A DNA stretch of 64,000 bases, taken from Talpa occidentalis. Lineage: Eukaryota; Chordata; Mammalia; Eulipotyphla; Talpidae. The stretch is taken from NCBI RefSeq assembly GCF_014898055.3, contig NW_023605083.1:67697715-67761714 (forward strand), read 5' to 3'. Under the pieces are notes generated by a model, which did not search any database, was not told the origin of the DNA, and was given only the letters and a program-made list of their open reading frames with translations. Shown here in pieces: positions 33,508 to 43,515 of the stretch (within the stretch, counting starts at the first letter, position 1; every line of letters begins with the position of its first letter). Both the position numbers and the translations under genes were made by a program.

Positions 33508-36236
33508 AAGGATAGTTTTTTTAACAATTGATGCTTGATCAATTGGATATCCATAGTTGTAAATAAATAAATAAATAGATAAAAGAACCCATGTATAAAG
33601 CTTCTACCTTTTACAAAAATTAATTTCAAATAAACTATACATCTAAATTTAAATGTAAAATTATAAAACTTCAAGAAGCAAAAGGAAGACCTACATGATC
33701 TTGGATTTGAAGAACGTACTCAGCTACAACAGCAAAAAAAAGATTCATAAATGGAAAAATTCATAAACTGCACTTTATTAAAATTAAGAACTTTTTTTTC
33801 TGTGTGAGATATACTTAAGAAAACAAAGAAAAAAAAAAAAAACAACTCCAGTTTTGGAGAAAACATTTTCAAGAAACATATGTGAACGTGTATCTAAAAT
33901 ATACAAAGAATTCTCAAAAACAGAATAATAAGAAAACAAATAAACTGATGTATAACAGGAAAAGGACTTGAAGAAATCTCACCAATGATGATCTACATAT
34001 GGCAAGTAAGCGTATTAAAAGATGCTCGGCATAATTTATCTTTAGGGAAATGCAAATTGAAACAATGAGACACCAATACACACCTATTAGGATGGCTACA
34101 ATCCAAAAAGCTGACATTACCAATTTCTGGCAAGAATGCTGAACAACAAGAACTTCTATTCATTGTTGGTAGGAATGCAAACTAATTTAGCCACTTTAGA
34201 AGACAGATTAGCAGTTTCTTACAATGCTACATATAGTCTTACCCAACACTTCAGCAACCTCACTTCTAGGTACTTAGCCAACTAATTTGAAAACTCAAGC
34301 CACACAAAACTAGCTGTGACTATTTACAACAGCTTTAAATGGAGATATCCTTCAGTATGCAAATGCATAACAAATTGTTGTACCTCCACAGTGAAATACT
34401 ATTGAGCAATAAAAAGGGAATGAGCTATCCAGCCATTCAAAGACACAGATGAAGTTTAAATTAATACTGTTCAGTGAAGGAAGTTAGTCAAAAAGACTAC
34501 ATATGCTATCATTCCCTTTTTATGGCATTCTGGACAAGACAAATCTATAGAAACAGTAGAAAGACAAGTGATTGTCATGGATTTGACAGCTTAGTGTATA
34601 CTGGGGAAATGCACCAAAACCATTCCATTTGACCAGTCTAATGATGGTTGTATGGCCCCAGGTGTGTGTCAAAACACACAGAACTTCATTGCACAAGGTG
34701 AACCTTAATATAGGCAAAATTTTAAAACAATTTCAGGGTTCAGAGAATCCCAGGATAGAATGCAGAATGTGACCAAAGAAATCTAACTGTATTATATATA
34801 CACAAATACTCTCACTGAAGGTGGGGATGGTGCTGAACCAACTAACTTTGGAAATGAATGGAAGCCATTAAGACTAAAGGCATTGACCATAAGCATTGTA
34901 CTCTAGTTGAGAATGTTATTTTCCGTGTAGGTACAAGTTAGCAATTTTGAAACATCTATCTATGTGCGATAGAACCAAAAACTTAGGTAAATGAGGGCAA
35001 ACAGATTGAGTTAGGTTTCTCACTGTTGGATATAGGGAGGTTACAGACAAGCAAAAAGAGGCTATAATGATCCCTGTGGTAACAACATTGGCAACATCAG
35101 GATGGACTCATGTTTGGCTTAATATGGACACAGATGGATAGGCAGAAGTATCTACAGATATGTACCTATACAAGTGTTTGTACACATACACATCTATTTC
35201 CTTGCTGTGTCAATTGAGAGGTTTTATAAGCAATGATGCCCCAATAGTACTAAGCATAGGCAATGGCCCTATCTTGGTTGCTAGTACCATTCTCCAACAA
35301 AAGTAACCAGGATTCCTTGGAGTAAAGACTGAGAGAGGAAATGCACAAGGTGAAACTGGAGCATCATCTCACAGTGCCAGAAATAAACAGAGCGAGAAGG
35401 GTAGGGAGACACAGGAATATGTCAAAGGGACATTTGAGGCAATATCAAGAATTCCTCAGTGGTCAGTGCTAGAACAACTTGATCCACGCAAGAAATTTTA
35501 TAGAGTATTGGACTATAGTCTGAGGTATAAAATAAATATCCATATGTACACATTGATTTAAATAAATTACCTAGAAGATAAATACAGAGGAATGTACACA
35601 TCTCTCATGCAGAATATTTCAGATATTCTCCCCACTCTGTTTTGTGCCTGATGACTTTCTTCTAAGAGTACAAGAGAAGCAGGGAAGGTAACTGAATAGA
35701 GGGGAAACTTGAGAACATCTTAGCTAAGGGGTCAGCACTGGACATTATCAGTGATAAGTCATGTTGACAGCAGGTACCCTTGAAATACAAAGATGAGAGT
35801 GACCCCTTAACCTCATGATCTTTCTCCCCAAACCCAAATCCCCAGTCTAATCATGAGAAAAAACATCAGACAAATCCCATTTGAGGGTCGTGCTACCAAA
35901 TACCTGAACAGGACTCCTCAAAACTGTCAAGGTCATCGAAGACGAGGGAAGTCTGAGAAATATCTCTGTGAAGCGGAGCCACAGGAGCCCTGATGGATAC
36001 ATTTTATGTGGGAACCTGAAACAGAAAAAAATATCACAGGTAAAAACTAAGAAACTCTGGAAAATATATAGACATCAATTAATAACATTAATATTAGTTT
36101 CTTAATTGTGACATGCGTGTGAGATATCAGCAGTAGAAGAAACATGGGCGTGAGTTATGTGGGGTTTCTGTACTGTGGTCAGAATATTTTGGTAAATATA
36201 TAGGTATTCCAAAGAGTAATAAGTTTATTTTAAAAA

Positions 36237-36494
36237 ATATTAAGCACTGCAGAAAGCCACACCTGGCAGGCTTGAGAATATTTTTAGGTAGACGGGAGAT
36301 CTGGGCAGACCTGGGTTCTGAAGTCATCCTGCTTCTTTCTGGATGATTGCGCTAATCATCTAACCTGTTTCCTCCTGTGTTCATTGGGAATCATGCAATG
36401 GTTACAGTTGAGTTATGTAAGGGAGTTATGTAAGGGGTATAAGGAGATTGCTGTAGCTGTTGCTGTCTTTCGATTCTCAGGAGGACACGACTTT
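36237..36494. other. unassigned non-coding stretch
   Basis: No gene or repeat is recognised. A short tandem repeat of 'agttatgtaaggg' lies near 36412-36440. Confidence 0.4.
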
Positions 36495-36763
36495 CTTTTT
36501 TTTAAAGATTTATTTATTTATGCATACACGAACTGGGGTACAGGCCAGAGGTGTGAGGGGTGAGAGGATTCACCGGAGACACAGTGGAGAACAGAACAAG
36601 CAAGTTGAATGAAATACAATGCTGAGAGGAGCAGAGGGAGTGTCAGGAGAGGTCTATTGTGCCATGTGGGCATCTCCCTGCCTGGGAATCGAACTCATGC
36701 CGCAGTAACTGCAGACAGCTTCGTAAGTTGCGTCTTAACCCCTTGTGCCGCCAGGGAGGTCCC
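36495..36763 (-). mobile_element. lineage-specific tRNA-derived SINE (copy 9)
   Basis: Reverse orientation: tail 'aaagatttatttatttatgcat', body 'aatgctgagaggagcagagg', and head 'gtgccgccagggaggtccc'. Possible diverged duplication acgactttctttttt (36488-) against acagatttctttttc (36766-). Older tail type. Confidence 0.88.
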
Positions 36764-36994
36764 AGAAACAGATTTCTTTTTCTCTTTTTTTTTTTAATGA
36801 AAACTAAAGTTCATCTTTATTTAAAAACAATGCATGTTTTCTTTTCAAGTTGCATTCCTCATTAACCTGTGGTGAACTGTATACCACCTGTGATGAAACT
36901 TCCCACCAAACCTCTTGGTTGCTTGAGTAACTCCTGAAAAACATCTTTCAAAATAAAACCACAGAGTAATGGTCTTTGCTATTGAACTTTCTTT

Positions 36995-38946
36995 CTTTTT
37001 TAAATTTTATATATTTTTTACATCATTATTCATTTTTGTACAATGTATGCATTTTCATCTTGGTTATAGTTCCCGTACAATTCCCAAACCCTTGCTTTGA
37101 TCCTATTCCTTTCTCCCTCCTCCCCCTGTAGGGTGTCTCTGGTTTATAGTTGCTTGTTGATTTTGATTTTTACTTTATTATAATTAGTCTTTCTCCTGCT
37201 CCCTTATTTAGGTTTCTAAATCGCTGCTATGAGTGAAACCATCCGGTATTTTTCTTTTTCTTTCTGACTTATTTTGCTTAGCATGATCCCTTCCAGCGCC
37301 ATCCATGTTGCTGCAACTTGCATGAGTTTATCTTTCTTGATTGCTGAGTAATATTTCACCGTGTATATGTACCACATCTTCTTGATCCAGTCATCTATTT
37401 TTGGGCATTTGGGTTGGTTCCATAGCTTAGTTATTGTAAATAGTGCTGCTATAAACATAGGGGTGCAGGTGCCCTTTTGAATTAATGTTTCTATGTCCTT
37501 TGGGTAAATACCTAGGAACAGAATTGCTGGATCATATGGAAGCTCCATCTTTAGCATATTGAGGAATCTCCACACAGTTCTCCATAGTAGTTGGACCATT
37601 TTGCACTCCCACCAGCAGTACAGGAGAGTTCCTTTTTCTCCACATCCTTGCCAACATTTGTTGTTGCTAGTTTTCTTTTAATCCGTGCCATTCTCACTGG
37701 CATAAGATGGTATCTCATTGCAGTTTTGATTAGCATTTCCCTGATTACAAGTGATATTGAACATTTTTTTCATATGCCTATTGGCCATTTGCTTTTCCAA
37801 TTTGGAGAAGTGTCTTTTTAGCTCTTCTGCCCAATTTTTGACTGGGTTATTTACCTTGTTTTTGTTGAGTCTCATCAGCTCTTTGTAGAATTTTGTGATC
37901 AGTCCTTTATCATCAGTGTTGTGTGCAAAAATTTTCTCCCACTCAGTGGGGTGTATTTTTGTTTTGGTTACTGTCTCTTTGGCTGCACAGAAGCTCTTTA
38001 ATTTGATGTAGTCCCAGCTGTTTATCTTTGCCTTCACTATCACTGCTTTGGGTGATGTGTCTTTTTTTCTTTTTTAAAGATTTATTTATTTATTTATACA
38101 AGCATTGGGGTACAGGCCAGAGGCATGGGAGGGAGAGAGAATCCACAAGAGACAGAGTGGGGAGCAGTACAGGCAGAAGGACCAAAATACACTGCTGAGG
38201 GGAGCAGCGAGCGAGATATTTGCTGTGCCATGTGGGAATCTCCCCAGCCAGGAATAGACCAGGCACCACGAAAGCTGTGGACAGCTTCTCAGTGCTGTGC
38301 TCAATCTGCTGCACCACTGGGAAGGCTGTGGGTGATGTGTCTTTAAAGATGTTACTGAGGTGTATGTCATGTAATGTTTTACCTATATTTTCTTTTATAT
38401 ATTTTACGGTTTCAGGTCTTATGTCTAGTTCTTTAGTCCATTTTGAGTTATTTTTGTGCATGGTGTGAGATAGTAGTCAAGCCTCATTATTTTACATGTA
38501 GCAACCCAGTTTTCCCTGCATCATTTATTGAACAAACTTTCTTTGCTCCATTGCATATTCTTTGCTCCATTGTCAAAGATTAGTTGACCATAAATCTCTG
38601 GGTTTATTTCTGGATTTTTCTATTCAGTTCCACTGGTCTGTGTGTCTGTTCTTTTTCCAATACCATGCAGTTTTGACTATTATGGCTTTGTAGGATAGTT
38701 TGAAGTTTGGGCGTGTGATACCTCCATTCCCTTCTTTTTTTTTTTTTTCAGGAGAGCTTTGGCTATTCAGGGTTTTTGGGGGCACCATATGAATTTCATC
38801 ATTATTTGTTCTATTTCTTTGAAGAATGTCATTGAAAATTTTATTGGAATAGCATTGAATCTGTAAATTGCCTTTGGTAGGATGGCCATTTTGATAATGT
38901 TAATTCTTCCAATCCATGAGCAGGGAATGTCTTTCCATTTCTTTGA
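36995..38946 (-). mobile_element. L1 of the younger family, 5'-truncated, hosting a SINE
   Basis: Starts with the L1 3' end ('ttgtacaatgtatgcattttcatcttggttatag') and runs antisense through ORF2. Minus-strand remnants at 37216-37599, 37551-37736, 37678-38043 and 38767-38946 encode recognisable ORF2 blocks ('[13 protein letters not shown]', 'MWYIYTVKYYSAI') but in different frames, so ORF2 is broken by frameshifts. It is closely related to the L1 at 31159-32364. A SINE interrupts it at 38065-38328. Flanking duplications are unclear (only 'aactttc' is shared). Confidence 0.85.
38065..38328 (-). mobile_element. lineage-specific tRNA-derived SINE (copy 10)
   Basis: Reverse orientation; body 'cactgctgaggggagcagcg', head ending 'gcaccactgggaaggc'. 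Perfect 16-bp duplication tgggtgatgtgtcttt (38049-38064 and 38329-38344) inside L1 ORF2. It lacks a clean tRNA B box ('ggaatagaccagg'). Confidence 0.94.
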
Positions 38947-39265
38947 GACACAACTTTCATGAGTTGCTATCCATGTGATGAACATCACCACTGGCTGGAT
39001 ATCTATGGCAGGCTTGGGTGACAATTACATTAAGAAAGTTCTTCCTTGTTTTCAACACAAATCCCACCTGCTGTCCTTCATGCTCCCTCTTGGGAAGATA
39101 GAAAACAAATGTTCCCCTTTCCCTGACAAAATCCCAACTATTTAGTCAGATTTCTCTGCAGTCTTAAAGCATCTTTCCTCTCTTTTGTGTTTGCATAAAG
39201 TCATCCTTTTATTGTCACAGTGGAAGGAGTCTTCAGGCTGGCATGTTATTATGCATATTATAAAT
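38947..39265. other. unassigned non-coding stretch
   Basis: No gene or named repeat is recognised. Confidence 0.35.
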
Positions 39266-39690
39266 AACTTTCTTGTTTTTTCTTTCATAAAAGCAAGGCA
39301 TATTCACTATAAAGAAATGAATAAAATACTCATAGTCTAAAAGAATTAAAAACCACCTATAATGCTAATGGCCAAACAGTTTTATAACCTGCTTTTCAGA
39401 ACTAACATGTATCTTATAACTACGTGATCACGTTTGTATCCTAAATAAATGATCTGTGCTGCACAGATCATTTTTATTTGTCGCATAGAGTTGTATATCT
39501 AACATCTGTGCCATTGCTTATTAGTTCTGTTACTTACCTTTGGGAGTTTGGGGAGCTTCCTTTCATTTCTTTCTTGATATTATAAAGAGTTTGGTGATGA
39601 ACATCCTTGTAGCTGAATCTTTAGGTATGTTTTTAATTATGTCCTTGGGGTGGTGTGTTATATGTCACTGGTGCTTGGGCTGATTGGGGA
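39266..39690 (-). mobile_element. ancient L1 (L1ME/M4-like) 3' relic
   Basis: 'aaaatactcatagtctaaaag ... aaaaccacctataatgctaatgg', 'taacctgcttttcagaac' and 'gatgaacatccttgtagctgaatc' follow the reverse-strand order of an L1ME 3' UTR. It contains two close palindromes at 39422-39433 and 39447-39473. Confidence 0.5.
39422..39473. repeat. two adjacent DNA palindromes
   Basis: acgtgatcacgt (39422-39433) is a perfect 12-bp palindrome. The second, 39447-39473, has 13-base arms aaatgatctgtgc and gcacagatcattt around one central t. Both lie in an ancient L1 relic. Function unknown. Confidence 0.85.
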
Positions 39691-40834
39691 TCATCAGGAT
39701 CCTAAAACCATTACTATTCTCAGGCCAGAGGAACTGTGTGAGGAAGGGGATTCAGAATTAAAACTTGAATGATTCAGTATAAAACAAAATGATGCAAAAT
39801 GTGCATTTATCCAAGGTCGTGCTTGGAGTCTCAGTAGCTACACTTCTGCCCTTTACCTGTGGCAGATTCCAAGACTAAGTCAAGTGTCCTGCATAGTTTG
39901 TAAGCTTGGGTGTGACTCTCATCTGTAAAATGGGCAGGTTTTGTGGGAAGTAGAAGAGATACTATGTGTGAAGCTCTGACCTTACAAAGGTTCAATAAAC
40001 ACCAGATTGCCTCCAGCTGAGTGATGCCTGAATTTTTCACAGCCCATGGCAAGACATTTTTTTCTCTCAGCTTTGGCCAATTTATAACATCTAGGAATTA
40101 TTTTTCCTTTGAGAAAACCAAAGTACGTTTTTCCTTCTCTTCTTTCTGCATGCTCACCGCCTCAGGCCCTTCTGAGGCGCCTATGACTACAAAGTCATTT
40201 CCATTACAATCAGGACTAGAACAATTGCTGTCCCTGATAAACAGGGTTTTAATTCATCAGGGATTCCCTAGCCCCACTGTGTCCAAAATGCTTTATTTGG
40301 ATTTTTTTAGCCAACCGGTGGATAAGAAAGAAAAGGCAAGATGCTATGAATCTCGTAGTCCTAGATGATGCAACTCCTGCTTTTTCCCCATTTGCTTTTG
40401 AAGGTACCCATTTTCAAAAAGCCTCTATTTTATATGAGAAGGGGTCTGAAGTAAAGGGCAGAGTTCGAGATCCAGGTCTCAAGGTACCAGTCTATGGCTC
40501 TGCTACTTCACCGGTGTTGCCATCTGGGGAGTCTCGGTGCCCTCATGTGCACCGTGAGGCTAACAGTGACTGCTGGTAAGATCTTCATGGTAAATGTTAA
40601 ATGCAGAGGGCAGTGCCTGGCACCCACTAGCATTTCCTCACTTACTGCTTCTTTGGCCCACTGTAACCCTTCCTTACCTTACCTCTAGCTCCCCTAGGCA
40701 AAAGAGGAAATGACGCACCAGGATAGCCCTCCTCTGTGATGTCCCAGTGCTTTAGTTATAATACCTGCCCCAAACCTACCTAACTAAGCTCTAGTTAGAC
40801 TTACCCCAGTGGCTGCTTCATTCCTCCATCCACT
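39691..40834. other. unassigned stretch with a weak MIR trace
   Basis: No gene is recognised. The part 39860-39990 ('gtgactctcatctgtaaaatgggc', 'gtgtgaagctctgacc') is a probable MIR remnant. The 115-codon frame at 40021-40368 lacks any domain I can identify. Confidence 0.4.
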
Positions 40835-41086
40835 CAGCCTGCACCAGGAATCATCTGGGCCCTGAGAGTGCTGAAAAAGACCTTCTCCGTCCTTAGGAAG
40901 CTCGCGGCCTAGTGTGGGAGACAGACAAGTAAACACAAAATGATTATCCAGTAACAAAAGGATTCATGCTGTGCAGAGGGATGTGTAGGGGTTTGGCGGA
41001 GTCTCAGGAGCAGCACCTGACCAAGCCTCGTCCAGTACCCTGGCAGAGGGGACAGCTGAGCTGAGTTTGATAAGCCAGTGGGAATT
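40835..41086 (+). mobile_element. L2 LINE 3' relic
   Basis: 'ccttaggaagctcgcggcctagtgtgggagacagacaagtaaacac', then 'caggagcagcacctgacc' and 'gctgagctgagtttgataag' follow the L2 3' consensus on the plus strand. Confidence 0.65.
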
Positions 41087-41102
41087 AAATCACTGAGTCT
41101 TT

Positions 41103-41402
41103 TTTTTTTTTTAATATTAATCACTAGGTAATTTTTTTTTTTTTAAAGATTTATTTATTTATTTGTACAAGCACTGGGTATAGTCAGAAGCGCGGGAGGG
41201 TGAGAGAATTCACCAGAGCCAGAGCGGGGAAGAGAACAGGCAGACTGACGAAGTACACTGCTGAGGGGAGCAGCGGGTGGCAGGAGAGGTCTGTCACACC
41301 ATGTGGGACCCTCACCGGTGGCCGGGGATCGAACCGGTGCTGCAGAGGCTGCGGGCAGCTTTGCAGCCCAGCACTCAACCGCTGCACTACCAGGGGAGGC
41401 CC
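41103..41402 (-). mobile_element. lineage-specific tRNA-derived SINE (copy 11)
   Basis: Reverse orientation; CpG-bearing head, body 'cactgctgaggggagcagcgg'. Target-site duplication aaatcactgagtcttt (41087-41102) against aaatcaccgcatcttt (41403-41418). The tail is unusual: a second duplication-like 'aatcactaggtaatttt' (from about 41120) lies between two T runs. Confidence 0.92.
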
Positions 41403-41510
41403 AAATCACCGCATCTTTATGACAACTCTGAGAAAGAGATCCTTCCACTTTACAAATGTGGAACCTAAGGCTCAGAGACTGAGTCGTCTAAGATTGTCCA
41501 GATGTGTGGG
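41403..41510 (+). mobile_element. MIR SINE fragment
   Basis: 'ccactttacaaatgtggaacctaaggctcagagac' is the MIR core. It continues from sequence upstream of the SINE, which therefore inserted in or beside the MIR. Confidence 0.6.
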
Positions 41511-42265
41511 GAGATGCCTCCCAAGGAAATCTGACTCCAAAGCATGTGATCTCTGCCTTGCCCACGCTGCAAGAACAATACGTCCTTGGTGGCGAAGGTC
41601 CTGGCAGCAGGTCAGGGGGGCTGCTGCCTTCTCAGTCGAAGCCCTTATGCTTCTCAGGTTCCTTTCAACCCTCACCCCTTCTTTTCCATGCTGCAGCTCT
41701 TGTTTTTTCCACCAGTTTTCTGGGGAATTCAAGAAAGCAGGAAGGCAGCTTTGCTTCCATCACCCTGCTACAGATGTGGGCTGCAGGAGCCTCAGCCACC
41801 TCCCTGTCATCATTCTCTCTTCCAGGGACAGGGTTATGGCCCCCGGGAGAGGTCTGTTCCACCAGAGTAGTCAGTTACTAATGAGCTTCATGCTGCTTCT
41901 CCGCCCCCAGCTCCTCAGCCTTCTCCACCCCCAGATCTCCTAAGTCACCTTCATCTAGCAGCTGGGGATTGGTGGGAGTGTGGGGGGTGCTCAGCCCAGA
42001 AGCCAGAGTATGCCCTGAGATCCCTGTGTATCCACTGGGTGTGAGCCAAGCCTAGAGGAGAGAAGGAGAGGGGTTCAGCCTCTGGGACCATTGCCAGGGA
42101 CAGACAAGCCTGGCCTCAGTACATCAGGTCTTTGGGTTCGTCCCTTCTGGAGAAAAGCCAGTTTCCACAGTGCCCACCAGACTCTGGTCTTTGTCTACAG
42201 GACCCCTCTGCTGAGTCTGTTTCTAAGGCATGGATGACTATATCATATCATATCAAACTGGGAGC
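41511..42265. other. unassigned non-coding stretch
   Basis: Relatively GC-rich with several overlapping open frames in both directions, the longest (247 codons from 41200) starting inside a SINE. No domain, splice pattern or consistent frame supports an exon. Confidence 0.4.
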
Positions 42266-42498
42266 ATCAATATCATAATTGCTACCCTTTATTGGGAACC
42301 TGCTATCTTATCTGAATTACTGTATGTGCTGCTCACCCTGACTCATGAGGCAGATATAATTGTTATCTTTGTCCCATACATAAGGAAGGCTCTGAGAGGC
42401 TGTGACTTGTACATCTTCCTGCCATACCAGGGGGATAGGTCCAGGATTTCACCCCAGTAGCCTGACTGCAGAGCCTGTACCCCTAAATACCACGATGG
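42266..42498 (+). mobile_element. MIR SINE
   Basis: Full-length order: 'ttgctaccctttattggg', 'atgaggcagatataattgttatc', 'gaaggctctgagaggctgtgac' and 'actgcagagcctgtaccc'. Confidence 0.75.
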
Positions 42499-42519
42499 AG
42501 GGAAAAGATCTAATGTGGG

Positions 42520-42775
42520 TGCACTTTCCTCATGGCAGGCACTGGGCCAGGCTCTGCACTAAGGTGATCTCAGTGTACCATCCCAATGAGTCTATGAGAT
42601 AGGCATGATTATTATCCCTATTTATAGATGAGGACACTGAGATTCAGAGAGTTTAAGTGATTTTCTAGGTCACACAGTGAGAAAGTGGCAGAACTGGGAT
42701 TAAAGTGCCTGGCAGTCTGACTCTGGAGTCTGCCCTCTGAGGCACCATGCCACAGTACCTTTCCTAGGTTCAACA
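42520..42775 (+). mobile_element. MIR SINE
   Basis: Well-preserved: 'catggcaggcactgggccagg', 'tttatagatgaggacactgag', 'ggtcacacagtgagaaagtgg', 'gactctggagtctgccctc'. It is directly downstream of another MIR. A solo LTR inserted at its 3' edge. Confidence 0.85.
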
Positions 42776-42779
42776 GTGT

Positions 42780-43085
42780 TGTTGCTCACACCAAAAGATC
42801 CACGTCTGGCTTCCCTCAATGAATTCCACACAAATTTAAAAAAGCCAATGTATAATTTCAAGGGAGGAATGTTTATTGTGGGTCATACAATTGGGGAGGG
42901 TCAGCAACTGTCCTGAACCACATGACGGGGGTCCTGGCTTAATGGGGTTGATCACTAGGGCAGGGCACTGGGGAAACAAGGTATTGGCTGGCTGGGGTTT
43001 TACCAGGTAAGCTCAATAAACAAACATGGACCAGGAAAAAACATCAGATTAACTCAAGAAATAAAAGGATCAGGGGCTTGTAACA
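42780..43085 (-). mobile_element. solo ERV LTR (306 bp), family A
   Basis: On the plus strand it begins tgttgctcac and ends ttgtaaca, giving TG...CA termini in both readings, with a 4-bp duplication gtgt on each side (42776-42779 and 43086-43089). The AATAAA signal is on the minus strand (plus-strand tttatt, 42872-42877). Its R/U5-like half is related to the LTR at 22050-22460. No internal region is present, so it is a solo LTR left by recombination between two LTRs. Confidence 0.8.
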
Positions 43086-43089
43086 GTGT

Positions 43090-43515
43090 CTTCTCAATGT
43101 TCTTGCATGCCAGGGTCCTCATAATGTGACCTTATTTGGAAATAGGCTCTTGGCAGATATAATGTGGTGGAAGTCACAGTGGATGACTGTAGATCCTCAT
43201 GTCAATGATGGGTGCTTTTATGTAGCAGATGAAGGAGGGCAAGATTCAGACATGAAGACCCAGAAACTTGTAAACGGAAGTCAGGAGGAAAGAGACAGAC
43301 ACTGAGTGATGCAGCTACAAGCCAAGGGATACTGACGATGGCTGTGGCCACTTGAGACTGGGAAGAGGCAAGGAAGGGCTCTTCCCTGCAGCTTTGGAGA
43401 TGGTGTGACCCTGCCAACTTGATTTTGGACCTCTAGTCTCCAGACCTGTGAGAGACTAAATCTCTGTGGTTTGAAGCCAACGCAGTGTCTTATGGCAGCC
43501 CCAGGAAACTAATAT
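43090..43515 (+). mobile_element. MLT1-type MaLR LTR
   Basis: 'ctcataatgtgaccttatttggaaatag', 'gtgatgcagctacaagccaagg', 'ttgattttggacctctagtctccag', 'ctgtgagagactaaatctctgtgg' and the end 'ggcagccccaggaaactaata' follow the MLT1 plus-strand consensus almost completely. Confidence 0.85.

Larger units (their letters stand above)
28766..36236 (+). mobile_element. old L1 (L1M-like), internally deleted and hosting a younger L1 and a SINE
   Basis: The parts appear in L1 order. About 28880-29400 looks like an L1M 5' region ('cagtgaaactgccgggtaa', 'ggagtcaaacaccattg'). At 30040-30190 lies the ORF1 start region ('gaatttaaaataattat', 'gaacagatgggtaatgtaac'). From about 30240 it is already ORF2 ('aatcaatgaaactgaaacc', 'ctctagccaggctaaccaa'). 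ORF2 runs to about 34500, then the L1M 3' UTR ('cagacaaatcccatttgag', 'actcctcaaaactgtcaagg') to a weak A tail near 36236. All frames are decayed. The younger L1 (31159-32364) and a SINE (33181-33507) are later insertions. The 5' boundary is uncertain. Confidence 0.65.

Noticed and set aside
33228..33674. 148-codon minus-strand frame
   Set aside because: Mostly the SINE at 33181-33507 in sense direction.
41200..41943. 247-codon open frame
   Set aside because: It starts inside a SINE read antisense and continues into unassigned GC-rich DNA in which several other frames are equally open.
43090..43515. Possible exon with splice-like words
   Set aside because: The whole stretch matches an MLT1 LTR order.
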